Assembly: GCA_020744225.1 (NCBI GenBank)
Contig: JAGMWG010000003.1
Coordinates: 2,356,001 to 2,420,000 of the forward strand
Length of the DNA: 64,000 nt
Source: Paraphoma chrysanthemicola
Taxonomy: Eukaryota > Ascomycota > Dothideomycetes > Pleosporales > Phaeosphaeriaceae
Reading direction: 5' to 3'
The translations under genes were made by a program, and so were the position numbers. A model generated the notes under the pieces. The model did not search any database. It saw only the letters and a list, made by a program, of their open reading frames with translations, and was not told the DNA's origin. The number at the start of each line of letters is the position of its first letter. The stretch's first letter is position 1. Of the stretch, positions 34,893-46,465 are shown in pieces.

Positions 34893-36795
34893 ATGACGGC
34901 TCCTAATAACAAGGCAGAGACAACGCACGTCGAAGCTGTCGACAGTTCAAACACATCCGATAATGGCGACCAGAGGAAGACCAGTGACGAGCTCAGTGCC
35001 AATGAAGAGATTGTTCGACATCTCCAAACCACGGGTGAGGAGGTTGGCATGGTAAGCATCCTATCTTCAGCTTTCGGTGCACAACTAAAGAGTTTGATCA
35101 GACCTTCCGAACCCTCATGGCAGCAACATCTATGGCCATGTGCTACAACGCATACCTCTTCACACTCCTCATTCCACCAGCTATTCTGTCGTTCATCAAC
35201 GCAGATCTGGGTCCAGATCCACGATTCACCTGGATCACCATCTCATGGAATCTAGGCGGAGCCATGTTTGTCACAGTCGGTGGACGTCTATCCGACATCT
35301 TTGGCCGCCGCTGGTTCTTCATCGCAGGTGCCATCATCCTCATGATTGGTAGCATCGTGTCAGCAACGGGTCAAAGCATCGGGCAAATGATCGCAGGTGG
35401 TGCACTATTCGGCTGTGGATCTGGCTTTCTCGAGATGGCATTCGGTGCGGTGCAGGAAATCGTGCCCAGTAAATACAGACATGTCACCATTGGCTTGTTC
35501 GACGCTGCATCCATCATTGCACAAATGATGCCACTCGTTTCATGGTAAGTCGGAATCTCAAACGGTCAAGATTGAGCTCCTTGACTAATTCATGCAGGGC
35601 CATCATCAAACATACAGGCAACTGGCGCATATGTTACTACATCATGATTGCATTCCAAGCCCTCAACCTGGCCATGCTTTGCGTCTTCTACCACCCGCCC
35701 TCGTGGTCCGAAAAACGCGCCGAACACGGCAAACCCGCTATGCAACTGGTCCGCGAATTCGACTGGCTAGGCCTATTTCTCTTCCTCGCAGGCTGCACCT
35801 TATTCATCGTCGGCGTATCCTGGGGCGGGTCCATGGCGCCCTGGCTCAGCGCTACCGTTCTATGCCCCATCATCATCGGCCTCTTAACACTCCTCGGTCT
35901 CGGGTTCTACGAAGCATACTTCCCTCTCAAAGCACCCTTATTCCCGCCGCGATTATTCCGCGCAACAAGACACTTCACCGTCCCCATGCTCGTCATGGCA
36001 ATAGGCGGAATGCAATACTACTCCAACGCTACCCTCTGGCCGCGCTTAAGCCAACTCATTTATGCCTCGGACGAAATCAGCAAAGGTCTTTACGCCGAAG
36101 TCCTCCCCCTCGGCACCATCATCGGCGGTATCATCGTCGCGTTTTCCAAAATCATCGGCCACCAGCGCTGGGTGATTATGTTTGCAGTTGCGCTGCAAAC
36201 CGCGTGTGTCGGCGCAATGAGCACTTCTACAATGGACAATCCCGCCAAATCCATCGTCTTGACAGTCATTATCTCGACGTGCACGAGCGTCAACTTGCTC
36301 AACGGTATGGTCCTTGTGGGCTTTGGCATCGTGTACCAGGAAGATATTGGCACGGCTGCTGGATTGGCGGGAACAAGCAGATTACTTGCCGGCGCAGTTG
36401 CAACGGCAATTTTCAGCAACGTTACAAACAACAAATACGCAGCGACGCTACCTTCACGCGTCCGCGCTAACTTGGCTCCATTTCCTTCCCTCCCTGCATC
36501 AACGATCACGCGCCTCATTGCGGCCGCCCGCGCAAACACGCCCGCAGCGTACGCGGCGATTCCAGGGATCTCCCCCGCGATACGTGCAGCTGCGAGTCTG
36601 GGGAACAAGCAAGCGTATCTCGAAGGTGCGCATTTGAGCTACTTGGTTGCGCTGGCGTTTGGCTTGTGTGGTGTTGTTGCGGCGTTTTTCATCCCGACTG
36701 TCGATCGAAGGAAGTATACGGATAAAACGGTGGCAGTGCAGAGACATGATCGGAAGGTGTTGGAGGAGAAGAGAGTTGGTGAGGGGAAGGCTTGA
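34893..36795 (+). CDS. MFS exporter of the TRI12/siderophore-transporter group
   Basis: Three exons, 34893-35051, 35102-35544 and 35598-36795, give 599 residues with about 14 predicted membrane helices. Introns are 50 and 53 nt. MFS motif A-like GGRLSDIFGRRWFF lies after helix 2, and the order of helices fits the fungal trichothecene-efflux (TRI12) Pfam group, which also holds siderophore carriers. The N-terminus is polar (about 50 residues, Thr/Asp/Glu rich) and the C-terminal tail is Lys/Arg rich. There is no trichothecene or siderophore biosynthesis gene in the window, so this is better read as a general drug or metabolite exporter. Confidence 0.9.
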
Positions 36796-37626
36796 AGTTG
36801 GGTGAGCGGAAAGATTGATGGGAAGCAAAGAACACATTCGGGGGGATGAGATTAGCATCTAAGAGCGTTGCCTTGTCTTGGATGTAGAGTTTTATAGAAG
36901 TGAAGTGAATGAAAGAGTACCTTGATGTGCAAAGACTCATAGCGTTTAGCGTAATGTGTCATGAAGCGTACTTGTACCAAACAGATAGTGCTCTTGTAAG
37001 CATGCGTGGTCGGACCACACGTAACAATAGAACTCTAATGACAAATGGAGCATGCCGTATTACTAGTGTTTACGTAGTACTCGTGAATATTATTCTATCT
37101 CGACTACCCAAGCTAGTCGTTCACACATGTCTACCTATCTCGCAAAAAACTAAACCTACCAACTAAGAAAACGAAAAGCCATGAACTAAGATACCGGTGA
37201 GAGTAGGTATACACACGAGAAAAATCAATGTATAGATACATATGAAAGTAGCAGAAACCGCAATGAAGCGAAAGTATACATGTACAAGCTTGAAGGAAGG
37301 TGAAATAAGGACGCTACTAATATATAAAAAGATAGAAGACATTGACCATTCGAATATGAGTGGCCCAAAGAAAAGTTTGCTTGTGACCAAGCAACCACAA
37401 CATGAAGAAGAAGAAAAAAGATTGTGACGTGTCGTCATGAGAGCGACGACGATGCGAACACTTGGATTTGGCGCCATGTCCGCCAAAAGAAGTCAGAAAA
37501 TATGGAAAGTGGAAACCCGCACAGTAGGGAAGTAATGCCCGATGAAATGTTTCTGCCAGAAGAAAAGAAGAATCCTGTTAAAAGTAAAAACGGAATAAAA
37601 GACGCAAAAGGAAAGCAAACTAAACC
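36796..37626. other. AT-rich spacer
   Basis: Spacer between the TRI12-type gene and the 3' end of the C2H2 gene. Purine-rich and low in complexity around 37180-37600. No gene supported. Confidence 0.45.
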
Positions 37627-38512
37627 TCAATACATCCTCCGACTAGCCCTGGAGGTATCATCCTCAAACCCACCTCCATCGCGCCTCCTCTTCAACGGCC
37701 TATACTCCTCATCACCATCATCCTCATCCTTCGCCTCAAACTTACCACCCTCATCATCCTCCCCATCATCCTCGACAAACGGCCTCTTTTTCTTATCTTT
37801 ATGATGCACGGTGCGCATATGTTCGCGCATTTTATCTTCTCTTGCGCCAAAGCTTTTGCCCTTTGCTTTCCCGATGGGTTTCTTGCTCCGCGAACACCCG
37901 GGGTACTGGCAGAAGTATTCAAGCTTCCTTTTTGAATGTGTGTTCTCCCAGTGCCGGCGGAAGTCTGCTTGGCGCGCAAAGCTCACGTCGGTGCATGAGG
38001 GGCGGGAGCAGAGGAATTTGCCTGTTTTGGTAACAGAGGCAATGACGGGGTCTTCGGAAGAGGATTCATTGGAGACAATGGATTGGCGGCGGCGGCGCTT
38101 ATGAGTATTCCGCGGCGGTGATGGCGAGAGTGAGGGTTGTAGGGGCGAGTGCGATGGGAGACGGACTTGGGCGGCTGGTTGGTACGAGTATCCGTGGCCA
38201 GCTTGCGAGGTGGAAGATGTGGGACTTGGCATGATGTTAGTGTACTGCGATTTGTGCAAGTCAGTGGAAAGCTTACGGGGGGCCATCATACACCGCGATT
38301 GTGTTGAAGGAATCACCGCGTGAACGAGACTGAGGCGTGACCAAGGGTTGATAGTATGGAGATCTACTCGAGGTCTCGTCAGTTCCGGTTCTTGGAGATC
38401 GCGCACCAAATTTGCAGCCCTGGCGTCTGGATAATTCGTCCAAGTGGGTTGGACACAAAAAGTCCATAAATTGGCCATTGACTTGAGTTAGCTCATGGGC
38501 AATCCGAGGCAT
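37627..38512 (-). CDS. C2H2 zinc-finger protein
   Basis: Two exons, 38512-38277 and 38224-37627, give 277 residues. The 52-nt intron starts GTAAGC, has a perfect CTAAC branch site and ends CCAAG; it moves between two otherwise separate frames. Two fingers are visible: Cys151, Cys156, His170, His175 and Cys184, Cys189, His214, His219, the second with a long basic loop. Around them are Pro/Ser-rich sequence, a HKRRRRQ nuclear-localisation type patch at 120-126, and an acidic then basic tail (EDDGEDDEGG, later KRRRDGGG). Probably a nuclear DNA-binding protein; targets unknown. The start ATG has a good context (CAAAC-ATG-CC). Confidence 0.75.
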
Positions 38513-39519
38513 GTTTGGTGTATGGACTCGGTGCTCATAGAGGGCGAGTCAAGTGTGTTTCGAACAGACGCTTTCAGTGCAGAGCATTCTGTCCGTGATC
38601 TGGTGTGGCCATGTAGGAAGCTCTAGGTCTTTACGCGCGCTTGATGAGCTCGAAAGATGGTTGATGGACTGGGCGGTGGGGAATTTCCTTTTGAACGGAA
38701 TGTCTGGATTTGTCCGACAGCTGCGACGGCTAAGCTGGTGTAGTGGCGACGAAAGAACTTGTGCTAATTTGGCCTTCGACGCGAATGGATACGATTATAT
38801 GCCTATTCAAGCCAGAGTGACGTAACGCACAATAAAAAAAAGTAAGAAGACGTGAATCACGTACCCACCGTAAATTTACGTCGGTGCCGGCTCCGGACTC
38901 CTGGGTGGGTGAAAACATGGGATTGGCCGTTGCTGGGAACAAAACTCCTCTTGTCCTGTCCGTGGGCCTTGGAATCTTCCAAATAGGGAGCAGTCAATGG
39001 GTACTCCAGCATCGTGGCTTACAACATTAGTAGTATGATGGGACCTGTTAGATTCATGTCGATCCCGCGGTCCCGCGTAGTTTCTTTCGGTTGCTGTAGC
39101 TCCAAGAGTTTCGTCCTGGCACGCGTCGAGAAGCTCGATTTCCCAAAATAGACCGCGATGAATGTTGTTGATATCACGCAGAAACCCAAGTACTAATCCA
39201 GTGCATTTGTAGACCATTTGTGGAGCCGCACCTCGTGGAGATCTCTTGATAGTCACCAGTCGCACTGTGTAGATAGACTTGGTCTCTAGGTCCGTCGAGT
39301 CAGATGTGGAAGCGTGCCTCGGCTTGAGTGACGTGGGAGGTCAATCAAGTGGCCGTCGCTGTCTTCCACATGCAAAGATCCCTGGGTCCACAAGGAATTT
39401 CCACGGTCCAAAAAAGCGGAGTCTGGAGCCAGATTGACCATGCAGAGTCTTAGGAGATTCCAGTGGCCCATTGAAGAGGATTTGGGTAGCTTATCACATT
39501 CTCGCATATTGGGAGTGAC
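38513..39519. other. Region between the C2H2 gene and the Gln/Ser-rich gene
   Basis: Two minus frames (39507-39286 and 39265-38876) are open but not convincing. This is where downstream exons of the next gene would lie if it continues past its GTAAGT. I could not place them. Confidence 0.4.
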
Positions 39520-40293
39520 TTACTCATTAACCAAATTCCCTTCACCAAAAAGATTATCCAATTTCCTTTCTTGCTCATTGCTGAGTACCTCATGAGAACC
39601 GTCTGCTTTACTCAGACTACTATCATGAAAAAGGTTGACAGAGTCTAGCGTGTAGATCTGATTAAGTGTATCTGTAATCGTTGAAGCCGGGTCATACTGT
39701 AGTGTTGGATCTGACATTGCTGAGCCGATGTGACTCAAGTCAGAAGTCGTGAAACCAATAGGTGGAAAAATCTGTGGTGTTTGCGAGGATTGAGGCTGAG
39801 ACGCAGCAGAGCGCTGCTGATTGTGGCCTATCGACCCAACCGAATGTTGGGTGGAAGTGCGGGACATGTTGGGAGCGACTGGTCTCGCACCGTGACTGAA
39901 CGAGGCGCGGTGCTGATGGGATGGCTGATGTTGACTGGACGTTGTAGAGTACTGAGACGCGGACCGCTGCATCATGTTTACCGGTCGCCGATTTTGGGTA
40001 TAGCCATGTTGCGCAGCCGGTGTTGGCTGCGCGCAAGGCTGGGGCTCAGCCTGACGTGGGGAAGGACGGCCGGACTTCGAGTCGCTGGAAGGTGAATGCG
40101 ACAATAATGAATCGTGACGCTGGTGTTGATTTGGCGAAAGTAGTTGAGACTCAATTTGTCGTTGCATGTGGAACTCGTCCTCGATGGCAGGTATGTTAGT
40201 GTGACGATAAAGTCTGTCGAACGACTGATTATTTGGGGAGTAGTGAGGCGGATTGCCACTGGCAGCCGCGTTGAAGTACTCGAAGTTCTCCAT
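39520..40293 (-). CDS. Unknown Gln/Ser/His-rich protein, possibly an incomplete regulator
   Basis: A 257-codon frame starting MENFEYFNAAASG. It is rich in Gln, Ser, Pro and His (for example SQHQPSHQHR), like activation regions of fungal transcription factors, and ends in a more ordered acidic part (SNEQERKLDNLFGEG). No DNA-binding domain is seen. The stop codon is part of GAGTAAGTCAC: a consensus donor GTAAGT starts inside the last codon, so the frame may be an exon of a longer gene. Upstream, a second open frame from 40532 (MHAKEVPQMLEYG) also looks protein-like and could be a first exon, but I found only a weak donor (GTAGCG). Confidence 0.45.
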   Translation of the reverse strand: MENFEYFNAAASGNPPHYSPNNQSFDRLYRHTNIPAIEDEFHMQRQIESQLLSPNQHQRHDSLLSHSPSSDSKSGRPSPRQAEPQPCAQPTPAAQHGYTQNRRPVNMMQRSASQYSTTSSQHQPSHQHRASFSHGARPVAPNMSRTSTQHSVGSIGHNQQRSAASQPQSSQTPQIFPPIGFTTSDLSHIGSAMSDPTLQYDPASTITDTLNQIYTLDSVNLFHDSSLSKADGSHEVLSNEQERKLDNLFGEGNLVNE

Positions 40294-41184
40294 CTAAAAG
40301 GAAGCGAGCTCAATGTGACGTAAACGTGGTGCTTGTCACTAGTAGAGAACGAGATGGTCTGCAGCGGTGGCGATGAGGGTTGCTGGGACTGTGTGGGCCG
40401 CGAAGGAGAGTAGGAAGACGCTACAAAAGGCGAAATGAAGCTGCTTCTTAATATCGCTTCTAACTCGCCAGGGCAAACGCCCTCTTGTGAGACGCCGTAT
40501 TCTAGCATCTGAGGGACTTCCTTGGCATGCATTGTCGATGTCTCGATGCGGTCGATTAATGTAAGAGTGAGGCATGCCTAGAAGCGTAAAGAAGGCAACG
40601 AGGCAGACGCGGCTGACATTCGGACCAACGAATCATGGCCAACGGGGAAGTATATAGTCTGAAGGACTCTTCGCATCCTGCAAGTGTTCTGCACGTCGTA
40701 CCCTTGGTCAGCTCGACAATTTCCTGTCATGATACGCAACTTTATGAGGTATTATTGTGGCGCTTGACAAGTTGGTAATAAACCTGCTATCGCTCCTTCC
40801 CTTGAGGCAGAAAGGGCACCACCACTTGACGATGGAAAAGGCACGTTATGCGCGATGGGAGATCACGATAATATGCATGCAGTATGCATGCGCATGCAGA
40901 GTATTGAGGCTGTGACGCGTCGTTTCAGGATGGACTGTTACAAGTGGGTACATGGGGTGGCCGCGAAAGTTCCACTCCGTCACATGTCAGCAAGCCACAG
41001 CAGGTGCAGGCGCTCAGGAACCTATGAAGTCGTTTGCCTGCTCGCCTCACATTTGCAACAGAGCCGCATTCCTCATACTTCAAGATGGCCGGGACAAATT
41101 CAGCCCATCGGGTCTCCTTGGATATCGGGAAAGCGGATGACGCGATCTGTACCAGGTGCTTACTACAAGTCATTGCAACAGAGA
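40294..41184. other. Upstream region of the Gln/Ser-rich gene and spacer to AIP1
   Basis: Includes the possible first exon frame 40532-40294 on the minus strand. Around 40870-40897 is a cluster of self-complementary GCATGC/ATGCAT words. No other gene supported. Confidence 0.4.
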
Positions 41185-43225
41185 TCAACCCTTCACGGAC
41201 CACACCTTGATGCTCGCGTCACCACCTGCGCTGATGACTTTTGCAGCCTTCTCCCAAGCAACCCCAGTTACCCCATCTTTGTGAGCGTTCAGCGCCTTGA
41301 TCCGCTTGCCTGGATCTTCTGTGCTCCACACCATAACGTTAGTGTCCAAACTGCCACTCGCAGCAAATTTCTCGGTCTCGTCCCACGCAAGGCAGGTGAT
41401 GCGAGCTGTGTGTGCGCTCCACCTATCTGTGATGAGTTTGAACTCGCCAGACGCCTCAAAAGCATAAATCTTGCCATTGCCCGCGCCTACTGCGAGCTTC
41501 TGGCCAGAAGGCGAGAAGGCTAGCGATGAGATGGCGGAGGTGGCGCGGCGTAGCACCACTTCGGTATCCTTAAGCGTAGTGCCTGATAGTGTGTAGATGT
41601 GGACTAGCTTGTCGTCTCCCCCAACGGCGACGGTCGAACCATGCGCTGCGATTGATGTCGGCGCATACTTTACGGAAAGTGAACTTGCTTTTGACCCGTT
41701 CTGATAAACAGCTATCGAGTCAGAAGCCAGGGCCAGGACGGCCCCAGATGTTGCAGCAATACCTTTGGGCTGGGACCCGAGTTCAACTGCTTGTCCGGTG
41801 AAGATCTTTTGTGGGACGGATATGGATCGTAATGTATCATCCCAGCCAACGCTGTAGAGTTCAGCCTCGCGGCCGCTGTCAGCAGTGGTTATTCCCGCTA
41901 CGTAATTGGAGTGGGCCGCGCCTTCGACCTTGTCTGCAAGACCTGTCGTCGTATCCCACGCCAGGACGCGGCCTTCGTAGCTGCCTGTGGCAAATGTGGT
42001 GCCAGAGATGCCAGCTGCTGTGATGTTCTTTTGGTGGCCGCGCACCACACGCGTGGGTTTCGGATTGCCATCAACGAGGTAGTTCAGATTACCTTCGAGA
42101 TCCACGCTCACAATCAAGCCGTCGCTGCGGCCCGTCGGCCAGACCACTCCGACCTGCTGATCAGGGACGCTTGCGACGCCCTCTTCGCCCATGCGCCATG
42201 TCTGGATGGCCTTACCCGCTTCTGGGTCCCATATCCGGACCGTCTGGTCTGCACTGGCTGTAACAAACTTTTTCGAGTCCTTGGACCACGAAATGCCGAA
42301 AATGCTGCCAGTATGCACGCCGTCTCCAATCTGGCCCTTTGCCTCGCCCGTCCGTCCGTCGTATAGCCATATGCGTTTGTCAGCCCCGACACTGGCAAAT
42401 ACGGAACCGTCTGGCGCGAATGCAGTGCCAAAGATGAAGCGGTTGTGCTGGCCTCTTAGACTGGTATTGAACTTGAACGGCGCGCCGTGGTAAAAGACGA
42501 GGCTCGTGTCGTCGGAGCCAGTCGCCGCGCGGAGCGGCCGTTGCTGGCGTATCGAGACGCAATTGATCTGCGATGAATGTCCCGATATCTCGCCCACGCT
42601 GTTGCCGCTGTCTGCTGTGATGCAGTGCCCGAATCGCTCCTTGCCGTCGCCGACTGCGATGATGCGCTGCGAGTCGCCGTCCCATGCGAGATCATTGATG
42701 CGGCCGGCGATGATGTGGTAGTCGCCTTTGACGCCCGTCAGCTTCACTTTTCACCCCGCACCGCAGAGTGAAGCTCCCCAGCGCCATAGGTCGCCATGGT
42801 GAATCTACTCGTGCAGCGTCCGCTTCACGCACCTTTGGTCGCACCCTCGCCAGCACAGTCCCACACCTTGACCGTGCCTGAAACATCGCCACTGGCAACA
42901 TAGAAGCCCGAGGGCGAGAAGCGGGCGACGGTCGTCTGTGTCGTGTGCTGCGTGTACTGCTTGCTGACGGCCGGGTCGTCGATGGAGCGCAGGAAGATGG
43001 ATTTGCCAGACTGTCACATGTCAGCGCAATGGCCACTGGCAGCTGGCGTCGGCCCTGTCCTCACCGCGTATGCTATTCGTTCGCCCTTGGGATCCGACGA
43101 GAGAGGTGTAGGCTGCCCTCGAGTGGTGGTTGGCGATGCCGCCCAAATGGCGTCTAGAATGGTCAGTGAAGGCCTCTATGGTAGTAGGCCATACATGAAG
43201 ATCACACACCTGATACGAGTGACAT
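41185..43225 (-). CDS. AIP1: Actin-interacting protein 1 (WD-repeat, cofilin cofactor)
   Basis: Four exons, 43225-43210 (16 nt), 43153-43065, 43010-42833 and 42725-41185, give 607 residues (yeast Aip1 is 615). Each join restores conserved sequence, such as SGKSIFLRS and GATKGDYHIIAGRI. Introns are 56, 54 and 107 nt. The protein is a chain of WD40 repeats forming two beta-propellers (for example SKKFVTASADQTVRIWD, EGRVLAWD, DTNVMVWS and DASIKVWS). With cofilin it severs and disassembles actin filaments in cortical patches and hyphal tips. The last intron has a clear CTGAC branch site and AAAG acceptor. No oddities. Confidence 0.95.
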
Positions 43226-43582
43226 GGCGGAAGGAAGGCGGTCTATAAGGGAAGGAGGGAAGGAGAAGTGCGTTGGCAATATGAGGTTGTCGTGTTGTTG
43301 TTTGGGTGCCTGAGCTCCTTCCTCCAAGCTTCGTCACCGCCCACGTTTCAGGGTCACAGCGGGGCAGGTGGGGTCCAGCCACTGAAGTCTTACACTCTGC
43401 GTAAGTGACTACTGCACGACCGCCTCATCACCATGTTGTAGAGCATAACTACAGAGCCTCAAAAAGTCACACACGAATGGAACCATTTCAACTGCGTGTC
43501 GTATTCAACTGCACTGCTTGCCGGCGAAGCAGCCAATCATCTGGCCACCGCGCAACTACCGTTCCCATCCCATAAGTCTCCC
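43226..43582. other. Short spacer
   Basis: Between the AIP1 start and the 3' end of the cysteine-rich peptide gene. No gene seen. Confidence 0.5.
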
Positions 43583-43958
43583 CTAATCGCAGATATTGTC
43601 ATTCGCGCACAAGCCCGACTCCACCAACGTACCGCAAGAGATGGAACAATTTGTGCCTGGAGATCGCACAACATTAGCATTTAAGACCACGTTAGGTACG
43701 CACTACGCAGTGGATCGACTCACCAAATCTGCCTGAAGAGCAGAACGTGCAGCAGCACCTGCCGTCGCAGTAACCCCCGCACATGAGCTGGCGCTTGATC
43801 AATGGATTCCCATCCGAGACGAGAGTAACGCCTGGCGGTACATCGCCTTTTGCTACCGCAATGGCGGCGTTGTTGAGATCTTCGATGGTGATGGCCGGCG
43901 TTGGTGTTGCATGAACCACTGCAGCGAGCAGGACAATGAAAGAGTGAGCGAAGCGCAT
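43583..43958 (-). CDS. Small secreted cysteine-rich peptide precursor with a Kex2-type site
   Basis: Two exons, 43958-43724 and 43656-43583, give 102 residues. The first 22 form a signal peptide (MRFAHSFIVLLAAVV...). A Cys-free propeptide follows and ends in Lys-Arg at 55-56, the classic Kex2 cut. The predicted mature peptide is 46 residues with ten Cys at 60, 64, 68, 69, 70, 73, 82, 86, 95 and 101. The 67-nt intron (GTGAGT donor, CTAAC and CTAAT branch candidates, CTCCAG acceptor) is supported because the spliced second exon brings four further Cys and then a stop; unspliced reading would give only one more. A TATA box lies 80-90 bases upstream. I know no family with this spacing. Possible roles are effector, antimicrobial or signalling peptide. 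Confidence 0.72.
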
Positions 43959-44634
43959 GATTGCTCTAGAGCTGATGAGAACAGAGAAGATGTCTTGCGA
44001 TAGTCTGAGGATGACCATCATGTAGTCGTTGTCGATGGCCTTTTATACACCCATCGAGTCTGCCTTGACAGCAACATGCCCATATACAATGCCCGGTCGC
44101 CCAAACCACAATCCCAAGTCAAGGCTGGTGAACGCGGCTCACGACCCATTACAATGGTCTCTCCGATGACTGTGATCCTGACGGATACCATGATCGATCA
44201 GCCGCACCACCTCCGTGATGCAAATGGTGTAGTCGCTGCAAGGCTTCCAATGTCATTAAAGAAGAAGGCGATCCAACACCTTGGCGACAAGCCGGCTCGC
44301 ATCGCGACCGCCCGCTTTTCGCTTACAACGTGCCTCTTCAATAAATCATTACATCGCCCTCATTTATTGGGAGACGATGATTCGCAAAGGTGGGCTTTGT
44401 GGTCGTTCTTGGCCGCCCTGCCAAATTTCCGTCTTCAGAAGCCAGCAAGGACGATACACTCACTGGCATCGCCAAAGGTAAGCGCGGGCCTCTGGTATCG
44501 CAACAAGGCCGAAGACATGAATGCTGAGTTGGACTTTTCCTTATGGCTACTCTTGAGTGTAAGTGAAGCTTCCAGGGGACAGGGACATTAGTGATGCGGG
44601 AATCGTCGTTCATAAAAGTGCTCATTGAGATACT
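43959..44634. other. Intergenic region
   Basis: Holds the promoter of the peptide gene. A plus frame at 44076-44591 is open for 171 codons, but it has no motif and runs across the promoter, so I do not call it. Confidence 0.4.
44041..44050 (-). promoter_or_regulatory. TATA box of the cysteine-rich peptide gene
   Basis: Minus strand GTGTATAAAA followed by GG, 83-92 bases before the ATG at 43958. A canonical element at the expected distance, which supports the gene call. Confidence 0.6.
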
Positions 44635-45973
44635 CTAGGACAGCAACATTCGGTAAGACCATTGCTCTTGGGGTACGTCTGCAAATTTGATACTAGTTGG
44701 ATGTTTCTTCCGAGCTGGCAGAATCCTTCGAATGTATAAATCTCCCACATTGATATTCTCGTACGTCTTGGCAGTACCTCCTGTGCCGTCATCGTCCCGA
44801 CAGCACTCGAGTACTTCTATTTCTGCATCAGCGTCTGGTGTCAAAAAGAACGGCAAAGAGTATCGCTCCTGGCCGGTCTTATTTCGCACTCGATGTACGG
44901 TCGCTGGAAATCTTCTGTTGGTGTGCTTCTCGAGATACTGGCCTACATTACACACGAAGGTGCCCGGCTGAGGTGGTGCATCGACCCAGATTCCATCTTG
45001 ATTCAATACTTCAAGAGCAGGGACTGAGTCTTGAAGTACCAGTGTGAGCCCTGACACATCTTCATCAGCAACAGATAGGCGCCACGTCACGGATCGGTGA
45101 CCACACTTACACGAGAAATCCGCGTGCGCACCAAGACCAACGTTCTCCTGACCCTCTTCCTGTGGTGTCGGAGGATAATGCAAAGGCCGCATACCAGTAA
45201 TCGGAAACCGAAAAATCTCGTCGAAAGCTTGCTCATCCAGATTGAACGACAAGGCTAGTATACGCACAAGTTTCATGGCCAGCGGAAGGATCTGATTGTA
45301 GTACTTGTACAGTCCCTCGCGCCACCATGGCGCGTCTTTCGGCCATATGTTCTGCGATTTCGTAACGTCAGACGGAGGTCCTTGCCCCGTCTTTCCAGTG
45401 TAGTCTTGCTCCGGCTCAAGGTAGCAGTCACCCATGGTAAATGCTTCTTTGACATCTTGCAATCGTAAGTCGAAATCATGCAGGGACGTGAACCAGGGTT
45501 ATCTTACCACCGCGCGTCCGCGGATCCAATCGCGTCTCGAGCATTGGTTCATACCCTCTGATCGCAGGGTTCTTCTGTACATGCGCATCCATCTTCACAT
45601 CTTCGTCCAAAGCAAAGAAGCGTCTGAGCAGGTCGAACGCTTCGTCAATGCTTGATTGGGGAATTGAATGGTTCTTGATGTAGAAGAACCCACATGTTTC
45701 GCATGCCTGGCGAATTCTCGCCGCGATTGCTTGACGTTGAGCCAGGGAGCCGTCGATGTTGCTGATATCGATTGTGGGAATGGATGTGAAGCCAGTGGGC
45801 TTGTTCGATACTTTGCGGTAGGTTGCTTCAGAGCCGGAGTGGAAGTATACGTACTTGCCGGCTTCCTGTAAAGGTGTCAAAATAGGTGCGCATGCTTGTT
45901 ACGGTGAGGTGGAAGTACTGACCTCCCCTCCAAATGCGGGCACACCATTCAGAGGCTTTATGACTTCCGCCAT
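44635..45973 (-). CDS. Fe(II)/2-oxoglutarate-dependent dioxygenase (isopenicillin N synthase-like)
   Basis: Four exons, 45973-45923, 45865-45508, 45455-45111 and 45050-44635, give 389 residues. Introns are 57, 52 and 60 nt. The N-terminal DIOX_N part reads IPTIDISNI and ACETCGFFYIKNHSIP. The iron ligands are His247 and Asp249 (LGAHADFS) and His304 (ATVHRV); Arg314 in RYSLPFF binds 2-oxoglutarate. Family members hydroxylate, desaturate or cyclise small molecules; the substrate is not readable. The last join gives DFS-W-LTLVLQD; the donor could instead be two bases upstream, but only the GTAAGT donor keeps the frame. It is divergent from an MFS gene, which is followed by an SDR gene. Confidence 0.92.
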
Positions 45974-46465
45974 TCTGGTAAACGACAAGGAAAGCACGCT
46001 TCAATTCAGATGAACTACTCCGCTGTTGTATTCAGAATTTCACAATGGTTGTCAGGTGAGCTTGAACGTCCGAGTTGTCGGACTGCCATACCCGATTATC
46101 GTGCCAAGGCGGATAGCCGTTGCCTATCCTTCATGCACGACAACGATACCGATTGGACAAGTCAATCTTAGCTTAATCCTCCGAACCTACCATACCCACT
46201 ATTCACTCACTAGCACATCGCTTCGGCAAATCATGCCTCGAACACAACAGTAGTCGTCGCAGATCCACATGTTCGATAACTGTCCAGATAGGCATTCCGC
46301 AGGTGGGCAAAGATGGGGAAGCTGGGCATGCTGGCACACGATAAGGTCAAGATCGTCGCTCGGAGCGCGTGCGACGTACAAATTTTGACTATCTGCTGTC
46401 AACTTTCCAAAGAGGCTCAACGCGATTCCTTGTAACGTAGACCGTCTTGATACATTGAGACGAAG
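45974..46465. promoter_or_regulatory. Divergent promoter region of the dioxygenase and MFS genes
   Basis: 492 bases between two opposing start codons. No palindrome or obvious factor site stood out. Confidence 0.4.

Noticed and set aside
34893..36795. Trichothecene or siderophore cluster around the TRI12-type exporter
   Set aside because: No terpene synthase, NRPS, P450 or acyltransferase gene is in the window; the family name alone does not show the substrate.
38245..38276. A 32-nt intron ending at GCAG in the C2H2 gene
   Set aside because: Too short for splicing and puts the zinc-finger exon out of frame; the 52-nt intron with a CTAAC branch fits better.
44076..44591. 171-codon plus-strand frame
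   Set aside because: It covers the promoter of the cysteine-rich peptide gene and has no motif or composition typical of protein.
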